Assembly: GCA_950022655.1 (NCBI GenBank)
Contig: OX465584.1
Location: 8,151,124-8,215,123, forward strand
Direction: 5' to 3'
Length of the DNA: 64,000 nt
Source of the DNA: Alentia gelatinosa
Taxonomy: Eukaryota > Annelida > Polychaeta > Phyllodocida > Polynoidae
The translations under genes and the position numbers were made by a program. Shown here piece by piece: positions 43,263-53,899 of the stretch. Every line of letters begins with the position of its first letter. Position 1 is the stretch's first letter. The notes beneath the pieces were generated by a model that saw only the letters and a program-made list of their open reading frames with translations, was not told the origin of the DNA and ran no database searches.

Positions 43263-43524
43263 TTTGTTTGTCAAGATAAACGTCCAACAAATTCTAAAGA
43301 TTCACTTTGGGTTTCACTGAATCTATGGGATGAATCTAGGTAGAAATCTCACCCCTACACATTTACCGAGGTGGGAGTTATTTTACTTCCCACACCACAG
43401 ACATGGTTTGAGAGGGATTGGCCTTTGATATAGCAGTAGATCTACCACTGCTGGAAATGAAGGAGAAAGATGGCTGCAGTGGGACTACAAGTCCAGTGAC
43501 TTAACCACTAAGCTAACTCCCCAA
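43263..43524 (-). mobile_element. SINE, body type 1
   Basis: A short TTTG tail, TAAACGTCCAACAAATTC body, core and tRNA head ending ACCACTAAGCTAACTCCCC. The flanks 43226-43245 and 43924-43943 are similar (TAGTAAACGCGTTGCCA), hinting at a local duplication. Confidence 0.75.
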
Positions 43525-43929
43525 CGCCAGTCCTCTCTGAACTTCAGCATCATATCCACAATAGTGCTGGTTCCACCAACACACAACATGAATCAAAATA
43601 TGTCACGATTTGCTTGTCTTGCCAAGTCTTGCTAGGTTTCGAGTAATCATGTGCATTTTTGCTACAACCCAACAGGTTGGTTAAGCACCTTTGCCATGCT
43701 CTTGTTGCTATAGATTGCAAAATGCCGTAATATGTCGGCAATAGATCGCAAGGTGTTGCAGTAGTGGAGCACCAAAAAAAACATACATCATCGAAATAAA
43801 ATACGCAAACCATCGCGCGATGTGTTGTGGCAAGGGAAATAGGACATATTGCGATACTGTAAGATATAACAAGATATACTAAGATATTACACTGTAAACC
43901 AATGCGTTGGTGGAACCAGCACTTATAGT

Positions 43930-44160
43930 AAACGTGTTGCCAACTTAAAGGGATATCCTATGATTCATAGAGGCGCCAGCTGGTGATTTTCTAATATCAT
44001 TTATCAGTCAAAACTAGTTCCTACTTCTAAATGAGTAAACATAACATTGTGCTCTGTTTATTCAATCCTAATAGGTATATTATGCCAATTCACATGTGAC
44101 TGATTTACATAGGAAATGTAGTTACAAATATGTAGTTTTCAATTCTCTCAAGAACAAGGA
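43930..44160. mobile_element. MITE family M2, left half
   Basis: TTAAAGGGATATCCTATGATTC then GGCGCCAGCTGGTGATTTT and CATTTATCAGTCAAAAC match 13124-13330. The right terminus is absent. Confidence 0.6.
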
Positions 44161-44680
44161 TGGTGATGAAATATGTTGATATGTCAAATCAATTGAAAAC
44201 GACATATTTGTTCTTGTTTCAAAGAAATATTTCATTTCAGTTATTGGATTTCTATATAGTTGTTGTAAGAATATGAACAATATAATAGGTAACACTTCAG
44301 AAAAGAAACACTGAAGTATTCCATTTTACTGTGAGAAAATGCTGGGGTGAAGTGGAATAAGGTTAAGTGTACTGATATATTTGCTTTTACCGACGAGCAA
44401 CATATTTGACCGTTCACTATTTCCATTTTAGCGTTGACAAAATAAATGTGGGTTAAGACTGAGGAGAAAGAATGCAGGGAGAGAGGAATTTGTCACCCGG
44501 TCATTGCTCCAGCCATACATCAAGGATGAAAGTCGTGACTGATGGAAAAATCGGAAATTTAATACACCCATTTATTAACTTATATTTAAACAGAATGGCT
44601 ATGAATTGATAAATATATATTATAAATGACCCGGAGCCAGCAAAAATTATATATCTTTGATGGCAGAAATGACATAAAGT
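44160..44680. other. AT-rich, no gene recognised
   Basis: Contains an inverted pair around 44190-44215 (AAATCAATTGAAAACGAC) and no splice-bounded frame. Confidence 0.3.
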
Positions 44681-44682
44681 AG

Positions 44683-44983
44683 ATTATCTCACACCTGGTA
44701 TTTTTGTCCCATAGGCTTAACATTGGTAACGTGTTCTCCATGTCTCATCGAGTATCACAGTCCGTTCTCCATGGTATATGACATCATTTATCCTGTATGT
44801 TGTCTGTTCTTTTAGTGTGTACTGAGGTGAGATACATACAGAATGTGACTCGTTTTGGTCAAAGTCACGATTCCCCAACTCATTTGAACGCTACGCTATA
44901 TGAACTCAGCTTCGCATCATTCATATCACTTTGCATAAAACCAGTGGAGAACGACAATTATGACCCAAATTTGTTGGTTTCAT
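44683..44983. mobile_element. Foldback element FB-C
   Basis: ATTATCTCACACCTGGTATT, GTCCCATAGGCTTAACATTG, ACTGAGGTGAGATACATACA, then the hairpin region with CAACTCATTTGAACG and GAACTCAGCTTCGC, ending AATTTGTTGGTTTC. Confidence 0.65.
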
Positions 44984-44984
44984 C

Positions 44985-45580
44985 TCAAATCATCACCATC
45001 GAACTACTGGCTGATATAAGCTCCCATGGTTTTCTTGAATTTAAAGCTGCAAGTTAGCCGTCAGAACTATTACGTTACCCGACGTATCAGACAACATGTC
45101 AATGTCCACGCTTCTTCCCATTACTGTTTGGAAAAGAAGAACAAAATCGTTTTAAATTCTTGTTGTGCTCTTACGATAAGACATTACTTGTAGATCAGTT
45201 CGGGTATAAACAACCAGACACATCCACATCTTCCCTTTTAATAAAATACCAATAGGACTTTGAAAATAAAATTCTTGGCAAATATTCATAATAGACAGAT
45301 CCATTGTGTCAAAGATGAATAGTGTCAAAGATATGAGACAGCACTATGGTATTAGCTATAGCATCATTACTTTTTTTTAAATTATTTTATTGCCAACATC
45401 TAGCATTTTCCTAGTTCTTCCTGTTGCACAATCGTGCTCTTTGTAATCACTCAAGTACATCGAGATGAACAACTACTTCATGAAAACTTTCATAAAGGCG
45501 CGAAAACCAACATCAATACGTTCATCTCATTCTACACGGTTAGATCTGTGGGGTTTAAAATAACGGACCGTTAGAGAACC
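44985..45580. other. No gene recognised
   Basis: AT-rich sequence without supported exon borders or repeat identity. Confidence 0.3.
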
Positions 45581-45589
45581 GGTGTTTGT

Positions 45590-45850
45590 CGAGAGAACCG
45601 CTAGGGGGCCGACGAGAATCCCAGGTGCTCCGCGGAGAGAGCTGCACTTCCGTTTTTTCTCGGTACACGCGCCCCGGGCCGGAAACACATCGCCGAGCAT
45701 GCGCACTGACGGCCTCATTCATGTCCGTTGAGGGCCGCCTGCTGCCAAAAAAACAAACTCCCGTCTATAAATAGAGTCTGGTCTATTTTTAGACCTCACA
45801 GTGTACACCTGTAGTGCACGTGGGCCGCGCGGTGGTGTCTGGGAAGGGGG
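45590..45850. promoter_or_regulatory. Promoter-like CpG island
   Basis: A CTCF-like CCGCTAGGGGGCC (45598), ACTTCCG (45649), an NRF1-like GAGCATGCGCACTG (45696-45709) and CTATAAATAG (45765). Orientation is unclear. Confidence 0.4.
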
Positions 45851-45959
45851 GGGGGTGAGGTGAGGGACGGGGAGGGGGGAGGGAGTGTTCAACAACCTGG
45901 AGGAAGTTACCGCAGGTGAGCGGCGAAACCAATCACTGCTCAGGTGAGGTGGTGAAGGG

Positions 45960-46560
45960 CGGTGGAGGAAGGGGAGGGGCGGGGGCGGGCGGAGGCGGGC
46001 GGCAGCAGGCGAGCGGTAGTGGCCGGGCGGGCGGCAGCGGGCGTGCGAGCTGTGGCGGGCGGCAGTGGCCGGGCGGGGGACAGCGGGCGTGCGAGCTGTA
46101 GCGGGCGGCAGTGGGCAAGCGGGGGACAGCAGGCGGGTAGGAAGGCGGCAGTGGGCTGGCGGGGGACAGCGGGTAGCAGTGGGCGGGCCGTAGTGGTCGG
46201 GCGGGGGACGACGGGCGGGGGGCAACGGGCGGGTGGTTGTGGGCGGGCGGCAGCGGGTGGGCGAGCTGTAGCGGGTGGGCGGGCGGGCGGTAGGCAGGTA
46301 GAGCAGGTGGCAGGTGGTGGGGAACAATGGGATGGCAGCAGCGGGCGGGCGGGGCACAACGAGCTTGCGAAACTGGGCGGGCGGCAGCGGGTGGCAGCAG
46401 TGAACGGGCGGCAGTGGCCGAGCGGGCGGCCGTGCTATAGCGGGCGGCAGCGGGCAGGCAGCAATGGGCGGGCAGCAGTGGGCGGGCGGTAGCGGGCAAG
46501 CTGCAGGGGACGGGCGGGGGGCGACGGGCGGGCGAGCTGTAGTAGGCGGCAGCTGGCGAG
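45960..46560. repeat. GGGCGGGCGGCAG-type GC-rich minisatellite
   Basis: Irregular 10-25 bp units with GAGCTGTAGCGGGCGGCAG. Open frames on both strands (Pro-rich on minus) are compositional. Confidence 0.85.
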
Positions 46561-46764
46561 GAACAGAAAATTAATCTCCGGATGGTCTGTGATGAGAAGT
46601 GTAAAACGAGCTGTACCTGCTGACTGACTCGCTCTAAGAATCATGATGGAGTGCCGAGGTGTAACGTGTGTGGACGGGAGTTCCAGGCCCGGCAAGTGGT
46701 GAGGCGCCAGAGAGGAGGAGAAGAGGAGAGCAAGAAAAGACCAGACCAGACCAAAGACGGGTCA

Positions 46765-46985
46765 GGGCTTCGTTGAATAATCTATGGTCCTACATAGAGA
46801 CCCTTTTTCTGTATGCCATAGACAGCAAGGGACGATGTGGTCAACTTTATTCAATAGTTATGGACGATTTTATGAATGTTTGATACTGTCTTAGCAAACA
46901 AAATTTAATATCATCAAACGATAACCCTTGTACAATGGTACAGAAAAGTGTCTTTATGCAAGATCCTAGATTATTCAACGACCCC
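46765..46985. mobile_element. MITE family M1, copy 4
   Basis: The left end GGGCTTCGTTGAATAATCTA and right end CTAGATTATTCAACGACCCC are inverted. Inside are GACCCTTTTTCTGTATGCC and AACCCTTGTACAATGGTACA. Confidence 0.8.
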
Positions 46986-47056
46986 CTGGGTCTTATAAAA
47001 TGACTCAAGATAAAATTTCTATAGGGGATAGTATAAAAAAAACTATGTATTTACAG

Positions 47057-47356
47057 GGTGGGCAATTTCCAAAGACAAAACTGAAAGAGGAAACACAACA
47101 GTAGGGTACGAGAAACTAGATATTGAGCAAGCAGATGATACTGGAGAAAATGATATATCCGGACAGAGCACACAGGAGGGGCAGAAAAACAGGCAGGGAA
47201 AATCTACAAGGCTGCAATACAGGAATGGGAAAAGGACAATGCAGGAAGAAGTATATAATGAAAAGACAGTTGGCAAAACTTGGGAGAATGGGAACGGTTG
47301 CAGACGAGAGAAGAGTTCTGAAAACAATGAAGGGCATGCACGAATATACGTGCAAG
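47057..47356 (+). CDS. Candidate internal exon 2 of a plus-strand gene, unknown product
   Basis: 300 bp between TATTTACAG| and CAAG|GTAATG, entering and leaving after the first codon base. The open frame starts WAISKDKTERGNTTVGYEKL and continues with acidic, Gln/Asn-rich sequence (DIEQADDTGENDISGQST), resembling a cytoplasmic or linker tail. Phase agrees with 41136-41234 and 48072-48157. The region is purine-rich, which by itself lowers stop frequency, and two other frames are also open, so support is moderate at best. Confidence 0.35.
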
Positions 47357-47507
47357 GTAATGATGACTTGGTAAGAGGATGCCGTGGTTGAGTAGAAGCA
47401 GTATCTGAGTGAGTGAGGGAGGGTGGTAGGAGAGGGGAGAAGGGGTAGAGGTAGTGTAGAAGGTGGTAGAGATGAGTGGCGGAAAAGAGCAGGCCTGGCC
47501 AGGAAGC

Positions 47508-48040
47508 ACTCTCCCAGCAGATCTTTTGAGGCACGACCTGTAATCTCTGCCTCAACCCAATGACGACGGGGGAACCAGCCAAAATTTCAGATTCAAAACA
47601 AGGCATCTGTCAAAGGTTATGAAACTCAAACAACTCACTGTTAAATGAGCTTCACAGATAATCCAGTTGTTTCATTTTCAGCTTCAAACCATTTTATAAT
47701 GTGAATCCACATTTGATTAGACTGCCCCTTAAAGTGACCACATGTGACATGTTGACAAACAAAACCTTGTAACACATGAGATTCTAGCCACTGAAGAAAG
47801 TGTTCTAAGACTTTGTCTGGTTTGACAAATACAAATAACAGAAATGAATATAAACCATTTACCATGTAATATGTGCATCTTTATATACATGTAGAATACA
47901 AAGTACCGCCCAAAGCGCAAAGAATTTGGGACATTTTAAAAAGCTGGTGGATGGGACCGATTCTGTCCCAAACAGGCAGGTCGGTGTAGAGATACAAGCG
48001 GGCGCAGGAACTAGAGCGCAGGATCTCCGCTGGGAGAGTG
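47508..48040 (-). mobile_element. hAT-like element family M4, copy B
   Basis: CACTCTCCCAGCAGATC at the left and GATCTCCGCTGGGAGAGTG at the right. Target duplications GCCAGGAA and GCCAGGGA lie at the flanks. The internal TTTCAGATTCAAAACAAGGC is inverted relative to copies A, C and D. Confidence 0.85.
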
Positions 48041-48071
48041 GCCAGGGAGGGTACTTCCCAGGTGCTAACAG

Positions 48072-48157
48072 CCCTCCATTACCACCACCACTACGCGCAG
48101 CAGCAGCCCCCTCACCAGGTGTTTAGGTTACCTGTACAGCGCGCCAGCTTCACTTAA
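48072..48157 (+). CDS. Candidate terminal exon of the plus-strand gene
   Basis: After the acceptor-like GGTGCTAACAG|, one frame entered with two bases reads LHYHHHYAQQQPPHQVFRLP, VQRASFT and TAA at 48155-48157, about 28 codons. Phase fits the donor at 47356. A second frame through the same segment stays open for over 130 codons to about 48495 (containing KWVTCQVYNVYSRICR), so the reading frame is not settled. It lies just past hAT-like copy B. Confidence 0.3.
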
Positions 48158-48361
48158 CACCGACTCAAAGTGGGTCACCTGCCAGGTCTACAACGTCTAC
48201 AGCCGCATCTGCCGCACGCCAGCCACCCCCGACAGGCGGCCCAGTGGTAAACAGGGCGATCATATAACCAGAACAATCATTAAGTCCGGAAAGCCCCGCC
48301 CCAGTAAAAACACCTACAATGAACACCCAAACCAGCCACAACAAATAACTAACACGAAAAC

Positions 48362-48425
48362 AACAAGCCGGGGGACGCCAGGGGAACGCCAGGGGAACGC
48401 CAGAGGAACGCCCGGGGAACGCAGC
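48362..48425. repeat. Short tandem repeat CCAGGGGAACG
   Basis: Five units of about 12 bp (GGGGAACGCCAG). Confidence 0.85.
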
Positions 48426-48499
48426 CGACGCATGCGTGGTGAATACTCCGAGTGCTCGTTTCTGCCACTAGGGGTTTTTAACCATTTCACTGACTGACA

Positions 48500-49135
48500 T
48501 ATTGTTCCTACGAGCGAGATAGATGCTTTTGATGAGTTTCAAGGAATTAGGGAAATTTGCAGAAAGCCAAATAAGTTTATATATGATTGGCAGGGATGTT
48601 TGTTGGAGTTAGGAGAAAAAGTGGAAATATTTTTCACCTTTACAGCTAAAACATTTGTTGTTAGGATCTATGAATTAAGTTAGTTATTTTATCAACTTTG
48701 GGTATATATTAAATTATATAACGACCTACCATGCTTGTACAAGCGACAAAACGCGATGATGATTTACAGTTGGTACGGAACTCGGCATAAATGTCTTGTT
48801 CCAAAACAAACTGCTAATTATCATCTTGTTTTGTAGCTTGTACAGCATGGTCAGGTCGTTCTACATAAATTCTTGCGCCCGATGCATTTAAAGGAATTGC
48901 TCCAATCTAACACACCATCTTACAGAATGCAGGGTCACGTGCTCACAGTTCTCCACTCTCATTGGACGAATCCGAGGCTCTGTCTACCATGTGTGAAGGT
49001 CACCTTGGTAGCACCAGATTAGTTTAATCTCGTCCCCAAAAAGCATCTGCGCGTTGCATTTCGACTAGGTTGCTTAGCAACCACAGATGCCTAGCAACTA
49101 CCCACTGACGCTAGTGTGACGACTGGGAATACAAG
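48500..49135. other. No gene recognised
   Basis: Contains AAGCGACAAAACGCGATGATG / TTGTAGCTTGTACAGCATGG at 48733-48855, an inverted pair with weak similarity to 12905-12930 (AGCTTGTACAGTATGGTCAG). It is a likely unclassified element. Confidence 0.35.
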
Positions 49136-49136
49136 A

Positions 49137-49300
49137 TGTTGTTGTTGCTGTTGTTAGGGTAGTTATATGTTCTATTAGACTTACTTTGGGTTTGAACTTG
49201 ATCAAATCTATGAGATGAATTTAGGTAGAAATCTCACCTCTACACATTTACCGAGGTGAGAGTTCTTTTAGTTCCCACACCACATAGACATGGTATGAGT
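49137..49300 (-). mobile_element. SINE, body type 1, head missing
   Basis: A TTGTTGTTGCTGTTG tail, GTTCTATTAGACTTACTTTG body and core up to GACATGGTATGAG. Confidence 0.7.
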
Positions 49301-49429
49301 CCAAGCCTTGGGACTGAGTTTGGCAATTTGAGAGGTGGGCAGGTGGGCAGGCAGGTGGACGGGTGGTTAGGTATGCAGAGGGATAAATACAAATAATTTC
49401 ATACCATAGAAGATCTCAAGTTGATTCAA

Positions 49430-50012
49430 TCACCTTATCCATACCATTCGCCATCTTGTTCTGAGTGCTTTAGAATATTCATTCGGCTCATGCCTCGTTC
49501 ATATTACTGCGCACTCCAAACTCGATGGCGAATGAGTACAGAGACCAAACACTCCTCAATTTCTTTCTCAATATTTCCAGAGAGAGAGTTAAGCAGAACT
49601 GTCTTTCGAAACGTATTTAAACCACTACGCCACGAGTTTGGATGCATAGTAATCGTCACGAGGCGTAGCTGAGTGACGATACAGAGCATCCAAACGAGTG
49701 AGCGTAGTGGTTCAAAATACATTTCGAGAGCGGTTCTGTTTTTATCTCACCCCCAACACGGACCTTACAGTCGATTTTAAGCAATAATATAACATTACTC
49801 CGGATAGATAACTGTCGCTCTCCATGTTTGTGCCAGTGCGGTTCAAGCAATGGTGCCGGAACTATTTTTTTTAACTCGACGTTGATTGGATGCTGCGTTG
49901 CTACGTATCTCTGCCACCACCATGGCGTAGTACTGTAACTTTACGTAGGTAATCGTTGCATATTTTCTTTTAACGTTACTCCTATGGGAGAACCTATACC
50001 AGGGGTGGGATA
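49430..50012. mobile_element. Foldback elements FB-F, two nested hairpins
   Basis: The hairpin at 49445-49535 pairs CGCCATC..GAGTGC with GCACTCC..GATGGCG. The hairpin at 49617-49712 pairs AACCACTACGC with GCGTAGTGGTT and GTTTGGATGC with GCATCCAAAC, interrupted by CGAG at 49633, 49659 and 49695 and TGAG at 49670. The shared module ends at CCAGGGGTGGGATAAAA. Confidence 0.65.
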
Positions 50013-50218
50013 AAATGCTATCTGCAGAGGAGTGATATCCACTACCATGTCTCTCTCTAACCTCTGCTTTGAGAGTAGCTGACTGAGTACCTGTTTGAGG
50101 GTTACCTTGTTTCTCCAGTGACCTGTGATACGGGGGTAACCACCCACAGGGCCACCTCCTCCGCAGGTAAATGTCAGGAAACCCCTGATTGGGCAACGAG
50201 CAAGGGTTAGAGATTCGA

Positions 50219-50514
50219 GATTATCTCACCCCTGGTATTTTTGTCCTAGAGACATGTTTTCCTGTTTCGACGATGTTGTTTTTTGTACTGAAAATGTTAC
50301 ATATGGATCGGCTTATTGCCCAGAAGAACTTCTGTATGGAGAGAGGACAATAAATACTATAAAAAAAAATATTAAAAAAAATTGGGAACTCGTTCTCCAT
50401 GGCCCTACAAATATTGCAGTCTATTCTCCATGGTCAATATCCTGTGTGTCGTTCATTCTTTTAGTGTGTACGGGGATGAGATAAATACAGAAAGCAACTC
50501 GATTTGATCAAAGT
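50219..50514. mobile_element. Foldback element FB-C with insertion
   Basis: GATTATCTCACCCCTGGTAT is separated from TTGGGAACTCGTTCTCCATGG by about 130 bp of unrelated AT-rich sequence (50256-50385), then GTGTGTACGGGGATGAGAT and AAGCAACTCGATTTG. Confidence 0.6.
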
Positions 50515-50719
50515 TGATGTAGATAATAGAGCTGATATCTGATTGTGGGTGAGTAACTTCTGGGCAGCAGTGGACAGTGTGCGGTAGAACTGCACGGTGG
50601 TAGTATCATTTGTTGGGTGGCAGGGCAGACAGGTGGTTGTGGGTGGCAGGCGGCAATGGGAGACAGACCAAACAGGAGGTTGTGGGTGGCAGAAGGTTGT
50701 GGGCAGCTAACCTCTGCCC

Positions 50720-50950
50720 TGTTCACAAAACCATCGATTATTGTATTCAATATCCATCTTCGCCAATAGATTGAACCCAGGAATTGCCATATCGAAGGGT
50801 ATATCAATATAGGGACTATATTAGTGCTCCATAGCACAAAGGGACTATGGCTTTAAAGGCCGTGTACCATGGATTTGAATCTGTAAACCATGGTTATGGT
50901 ATCTAATAGTTCTTAAATGGGTACTTTGTATACCATGGATAGTAAAAACT
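50720..50950. mobile_element. FB-A element, inverted partial copy
   Basis: CACAAAACCATCGATTATTG, TTGCCATATCGAAGGGTATA and GGTTATGGTATCTAATAGTT match FB-A in reverse. Confidence 0.55.
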
Positions 50951-51600
50951 AAACGGGTGATTGTAGGTGGCGGCAGTTTGTGGGAGGTAGACCTAACAGG
51001 TGGTTATGGGTAGCAGGAGGTTGTAGGAGTCGGACTTAACAGATGGTTGTGGGTGGCAGTAGGTTATGGGAGGTAGGTGTAACAGGTGGTTGTGGGTGGC
51101 AGAAGGTTTTAGGAGGCAGGCATAATGGGTGGTTGTGGTAGCAGAAGGTTGTAGGAGGCAGGTCTAGCAGGTGGTTGTGGGTGGCAGAAGGTTGTAGGAG
51201 GCAGGCCTAACAGGTGGTTGTGGTAGCAGAAGGTTGTAGGAGGCAGGTCTAGCAGGTGGTTGTGGGTGGCAGAAGGTTGTAGGAGGCAGGCCTAACAGGT
51301 GGTTGTGGGTGGCAGGACGTTGAGGGAGGCAGGCCTAATAGGTGGTTGTGGGCGGTAGGAGGCAGGCCTAACTGGTGGTTGTGGGTTTGTTTGTTTCTTT
51401 GGTTTGGTTTGACGTCCATTACAGGTCCTTAGCAGACTTTCTCAAGGTTCTTTTACACCACGAGGGTGGTGATCAAATCTATGTGATGAATTCAGGTAGA
51501 AATCTCACCCCTACACATTTACCGAGGTGGTTGTGGGTGGCAGGTGTTTGACCTAACAGGTGGTCCTGGGTGGCAGGAGGTTGTGGGCAGCTGAACTCTG
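50950..51600. repeat. Minisatellite of about 43 bp
   Basis: GTGGTTGTGGGTGGCAGAAG-GTTGTAGGAGGCAGGCCTAACAG units, about a dozen, interrupted by a SINE at 51386-51530, after which the array resumes. Confidence 0.85.
51386..51530 (-). mobile_element. SINE, body type 2, 5'-truncated, inside a minisatellite
   Basis: TTTGTTTGTTTCTTTGGTTT tail, GACGTCCATTACAGGTCC body, core to TTTACCGAGGTGG. Array units on both sides show insertion after array formation. Confidence 0.8.
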
Positions 51601-52237
51601 CCCTTGACCCAGCACGTTCCGTCACCTCGCGTCATCCCCGCCCTCTACATCCCGGTCAGGATCAGGGCCCGTGGCTCGGTCCATCGCCCGCCGCAGCGGT
51701 CCAGCAGAAAGTCGCGTCGGGCAGATGACAAGTTTTCATTACGCCCAGTGGCGGCCCCTATTGGCGGTGCACCGCGCGCCTTCCAGCCCCCCGCTCTCCC
51801 CCTGACGACGTTATGGCAATCGCGTCTCCGCCAATCTCGGCAAATCTCGGACCAAATCTCGGCAAATCTCGCGGTGTGGGGCGCGCGACGCTGCGTCCCC
51901 GCGGAACGCTGGCCGGAACGCGCGTACAACGCTCCCTCGCGGGACGCTTCCGCACTAAACAATCAATACGTGAATATCAGACCGGAAACGCCGTGCCCGT
52001 CATGCGCGCGCAACCCCTGGTGGTTGCGCATGCGCCCTCGGTGGACCAATCAGCGCTAAGTTTGGAGCGGCCATTTTGTTTCATGAGGGTGGTGACGGGC
52101 GGCAGGGGAGCGCGATTATGGGAGGAGGTGAGGGCGTTATGTCCCCTGCGAGGGCAATGTACCCAACTCCAAAACACGCCCGGCGCTACACGTCTCATTG
52201 ACCGCGACCCACGCCGCATCGTGCCCGCCCGACGATA
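51600..52237. promoter_or_regulatory. Large CpG island, probable promoter
   Basis: It has four consecutive CTCGGCAAAT-type words (51831-51873), an NRF1-like TTGCGCATGCGCCC (52023-52036), GGACCAATCAGCG (CCAAT, 52042), a YY1-like GCGGCCATTTTG (52067) and a donor-like GGAGGAG|GTGAGG (52128). The order suggests plus-strand transcription. Open frames in the island have no known domain. Confidence 0.5.
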
Positions 52238-52823
52238 CACTCTCCTAGCAGAGATTCTGCGCTTCCTGCGGCCGATTGCATCTCTGCTATAACTTGCCTG
52301 TTTGGGCCTAAATCTGATCCATACGCCATTTTTTTAAATATCCTGAATTCTGAGGGTTTTTGGGGGTGTTTTGTGTTCTACTTGTAAATAGAGATGAACA
52401 TATTTACGAATGTATATGGTAAATAAAATACTCTCATTTCTGTTATTATTTATGTCAAAGCAGACATGATATCTGGGATTACTTTCTACAATAGAAAGCA
52501 GCTCGTGTGTTGCAGCGTTTTGTTTTGTCAACAATGCCTATGTGCTCCTCTGAAAGGGCAGTCTAATCAACTGTGAATTCCCATTAAAAAAATGGTTTAA
52601 GTCTGAAAACAGAAACAGCTGGATTATCTGTGAAGCTCCTATAATAATTCCCATATTCATGATATATGAGTTGCTTAACTTGTATAACTTTTGACAGATG
52701 CCTTGTTTTGAATCTGAAATGTTCGCTGGTCTCCCTTGTCTTTAGTGGATACCCAGGGAACCTGCTTTGGGTTCGGGCAGAGATTAGGAAGGCTAGCGCC
52801 GCGAAAGCTCTGGGGGGAGAGTG
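52238..52823 (+). mobile_element. hAT-like element family M4, copy C
   Basis: CACTCTCCTAGCAGAGATT to GGGGGGAGAGTG. The flanks share CCGACGA. It holds TTGTGTTCTACTTGTAAATAG and TGTCAAAGCAGACATGATAT, also in copy D. Confidence 0.8.
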
Positions 52824-53129
52824 CCGACGACCGGGGCTGGGGGCAGGCAGCTTCCTGTGTATTGACCAACTAGACACCAGGCACTTAAGTAGCAGCAGTA
52901 GGAGGTTGGTGGAAGGAGCGCGCGACACCGACCGATTTCCTGAGTGCGGCGACAGGAACTGAATATTAACAAGACCGGATATGCCCCGCCCCCGCCCGGA
53001 CCAGGAACCCGCCGGCCGGTGTTAACGCACGGCCGCTAGGGGCGCCATGGGCGGGTCGGGGTGGTTGTGGGACTTATATGAGGAAGGAGAAAATTGGCCG
53101 TGAAATGCATGACCTGGGACATGGGTGGC

Positions 53130-53400
53130 GGGGGGGGGGGGGGGGCGACTGGCGGTGTGCGGCGGAGGGCGGGCGGCGGAGGGCGGGCGGTGTACGGCGG
53201 GCGTGCAGCGGTGGGCGGTGTACGGCGGGCGGTGTACGGCGGGCGGTGTACGGCGGGCGGTGTACGGCGGAGGGAGTGCGGAGGAGGGCGGGCGGTGAAG
53301 GGCGGGCAGCGGGCGGAGGGCAAATGGAGGGCGGGTGGGCGGCGGGCGGGGAGCGGGCGGCAGGCGGCGTACGGAGGGAGGCGGGCGGCGTACGGCGGGT
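53130..53400. repeat. GGCGGGCGGTGTAC minisatellite
   Basis: About 15-bp units GGCGGTGTACGGCGG following a G homopolymer. Pro- or Gly-rich frames on both strands are compositional. Confidence 0.85.
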
Positions 53401-53445
53401 GGAGGAAAATTTGCTGGCTCCGGGTCAAACCCACTCATTGCTTAC

Positions 53446-53501
53446 CAGGACACACCAGAATTCTCTGTGGGCCGCCTTGAGGACGATAGTCAGCGGCTTC
53501 T
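53446..53501 (-). CDS. Candidate short exon, strand ambiguous
   Basis: On the minus strand, a strong acceptor, GCTGCCTCCCTGTGCAG|, and donor, CTG|GTAAGC, bound 56 bp encoding KPLTIVLKAAHREFWCVL. On the plus strand the same segment begins at an acceptor-like TTGCTTACCAG| (53449) and stays open to TGA at 53619 (DTPEFSVGRLEDDSQRLL...NQPYLRLHTS). Only one can be right. I favour the minus reading for its splice sites, weakly. No family recognised. Confidence 0.3.
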
Positions 53502-53799
53502 CTGCACAGGGAGGCAGCAATGTGCTCACAATGACACCAATCCAGACCAGCCTTCTGCACCACCTCACTCCCGCAGTGTCATTTACAATCAGCCATATCT
53601 ACGACTACACACGAGCTGAGATTCTGTGTCCGGGTCTGTCCACCCGAGCAGATCAACCGGTTCATATCCACCGCTGAAGTGGAATTTCTAATCAGGGAAA
53701 TAGACAATAATTCTTTTTTTCACGCAACATGAAACAAATGAACCATAAAAGAATACGGTAACATGGTGAGGAAAATCAAAAGAAATAGAAAATAATTGA

Positions 53800-53890
53800 T
53801 GGTTTTGGGGACAGGCGGCCGTAAACCACGAGAGGTTGGCGCGTAGTAATAGACGAACTCCAGCGAGTGTATTACGATATCAACCTTCAT
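53800..53890. mobile_element. FB-A hairpin fragment
   Basis: GACAGGCGGCCGTAAACCAC followed by GAGAGGTTGGCGCGTAGTAA and the apex ACGAACTCCAGCGAGTG. Inverted relative to 640-790. Confidence 0.6.
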
Positions 53891-53899
53891 ACTTGGGCT

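Noticed and set aside
45719..46499. Pro/Ala-rich minus-strand and Gly-rich plus-strand frames
   Set aside because: Compositional product of a GC-rich minisatellite.
46640..46706. Zinc-finger-like CNVCGREF peptide with a GTGAGG donor
   Set aside because: The required His residues are missing and the acceptor is poor; likely chance next to MITE M1.
47043..47606. 187-codon minus-strand frame, Ser/Phe/Leu-rich
   Set aside because: Antisense of a purine-rich region and continues into a hAT-like element; no domain.
51604..52292. Arg/Pro-rich frames on both strands of the CpG island
   Set aside because: Overlapping frames on both strands and promoter motifs indicate non-coding GC-rich DNA.
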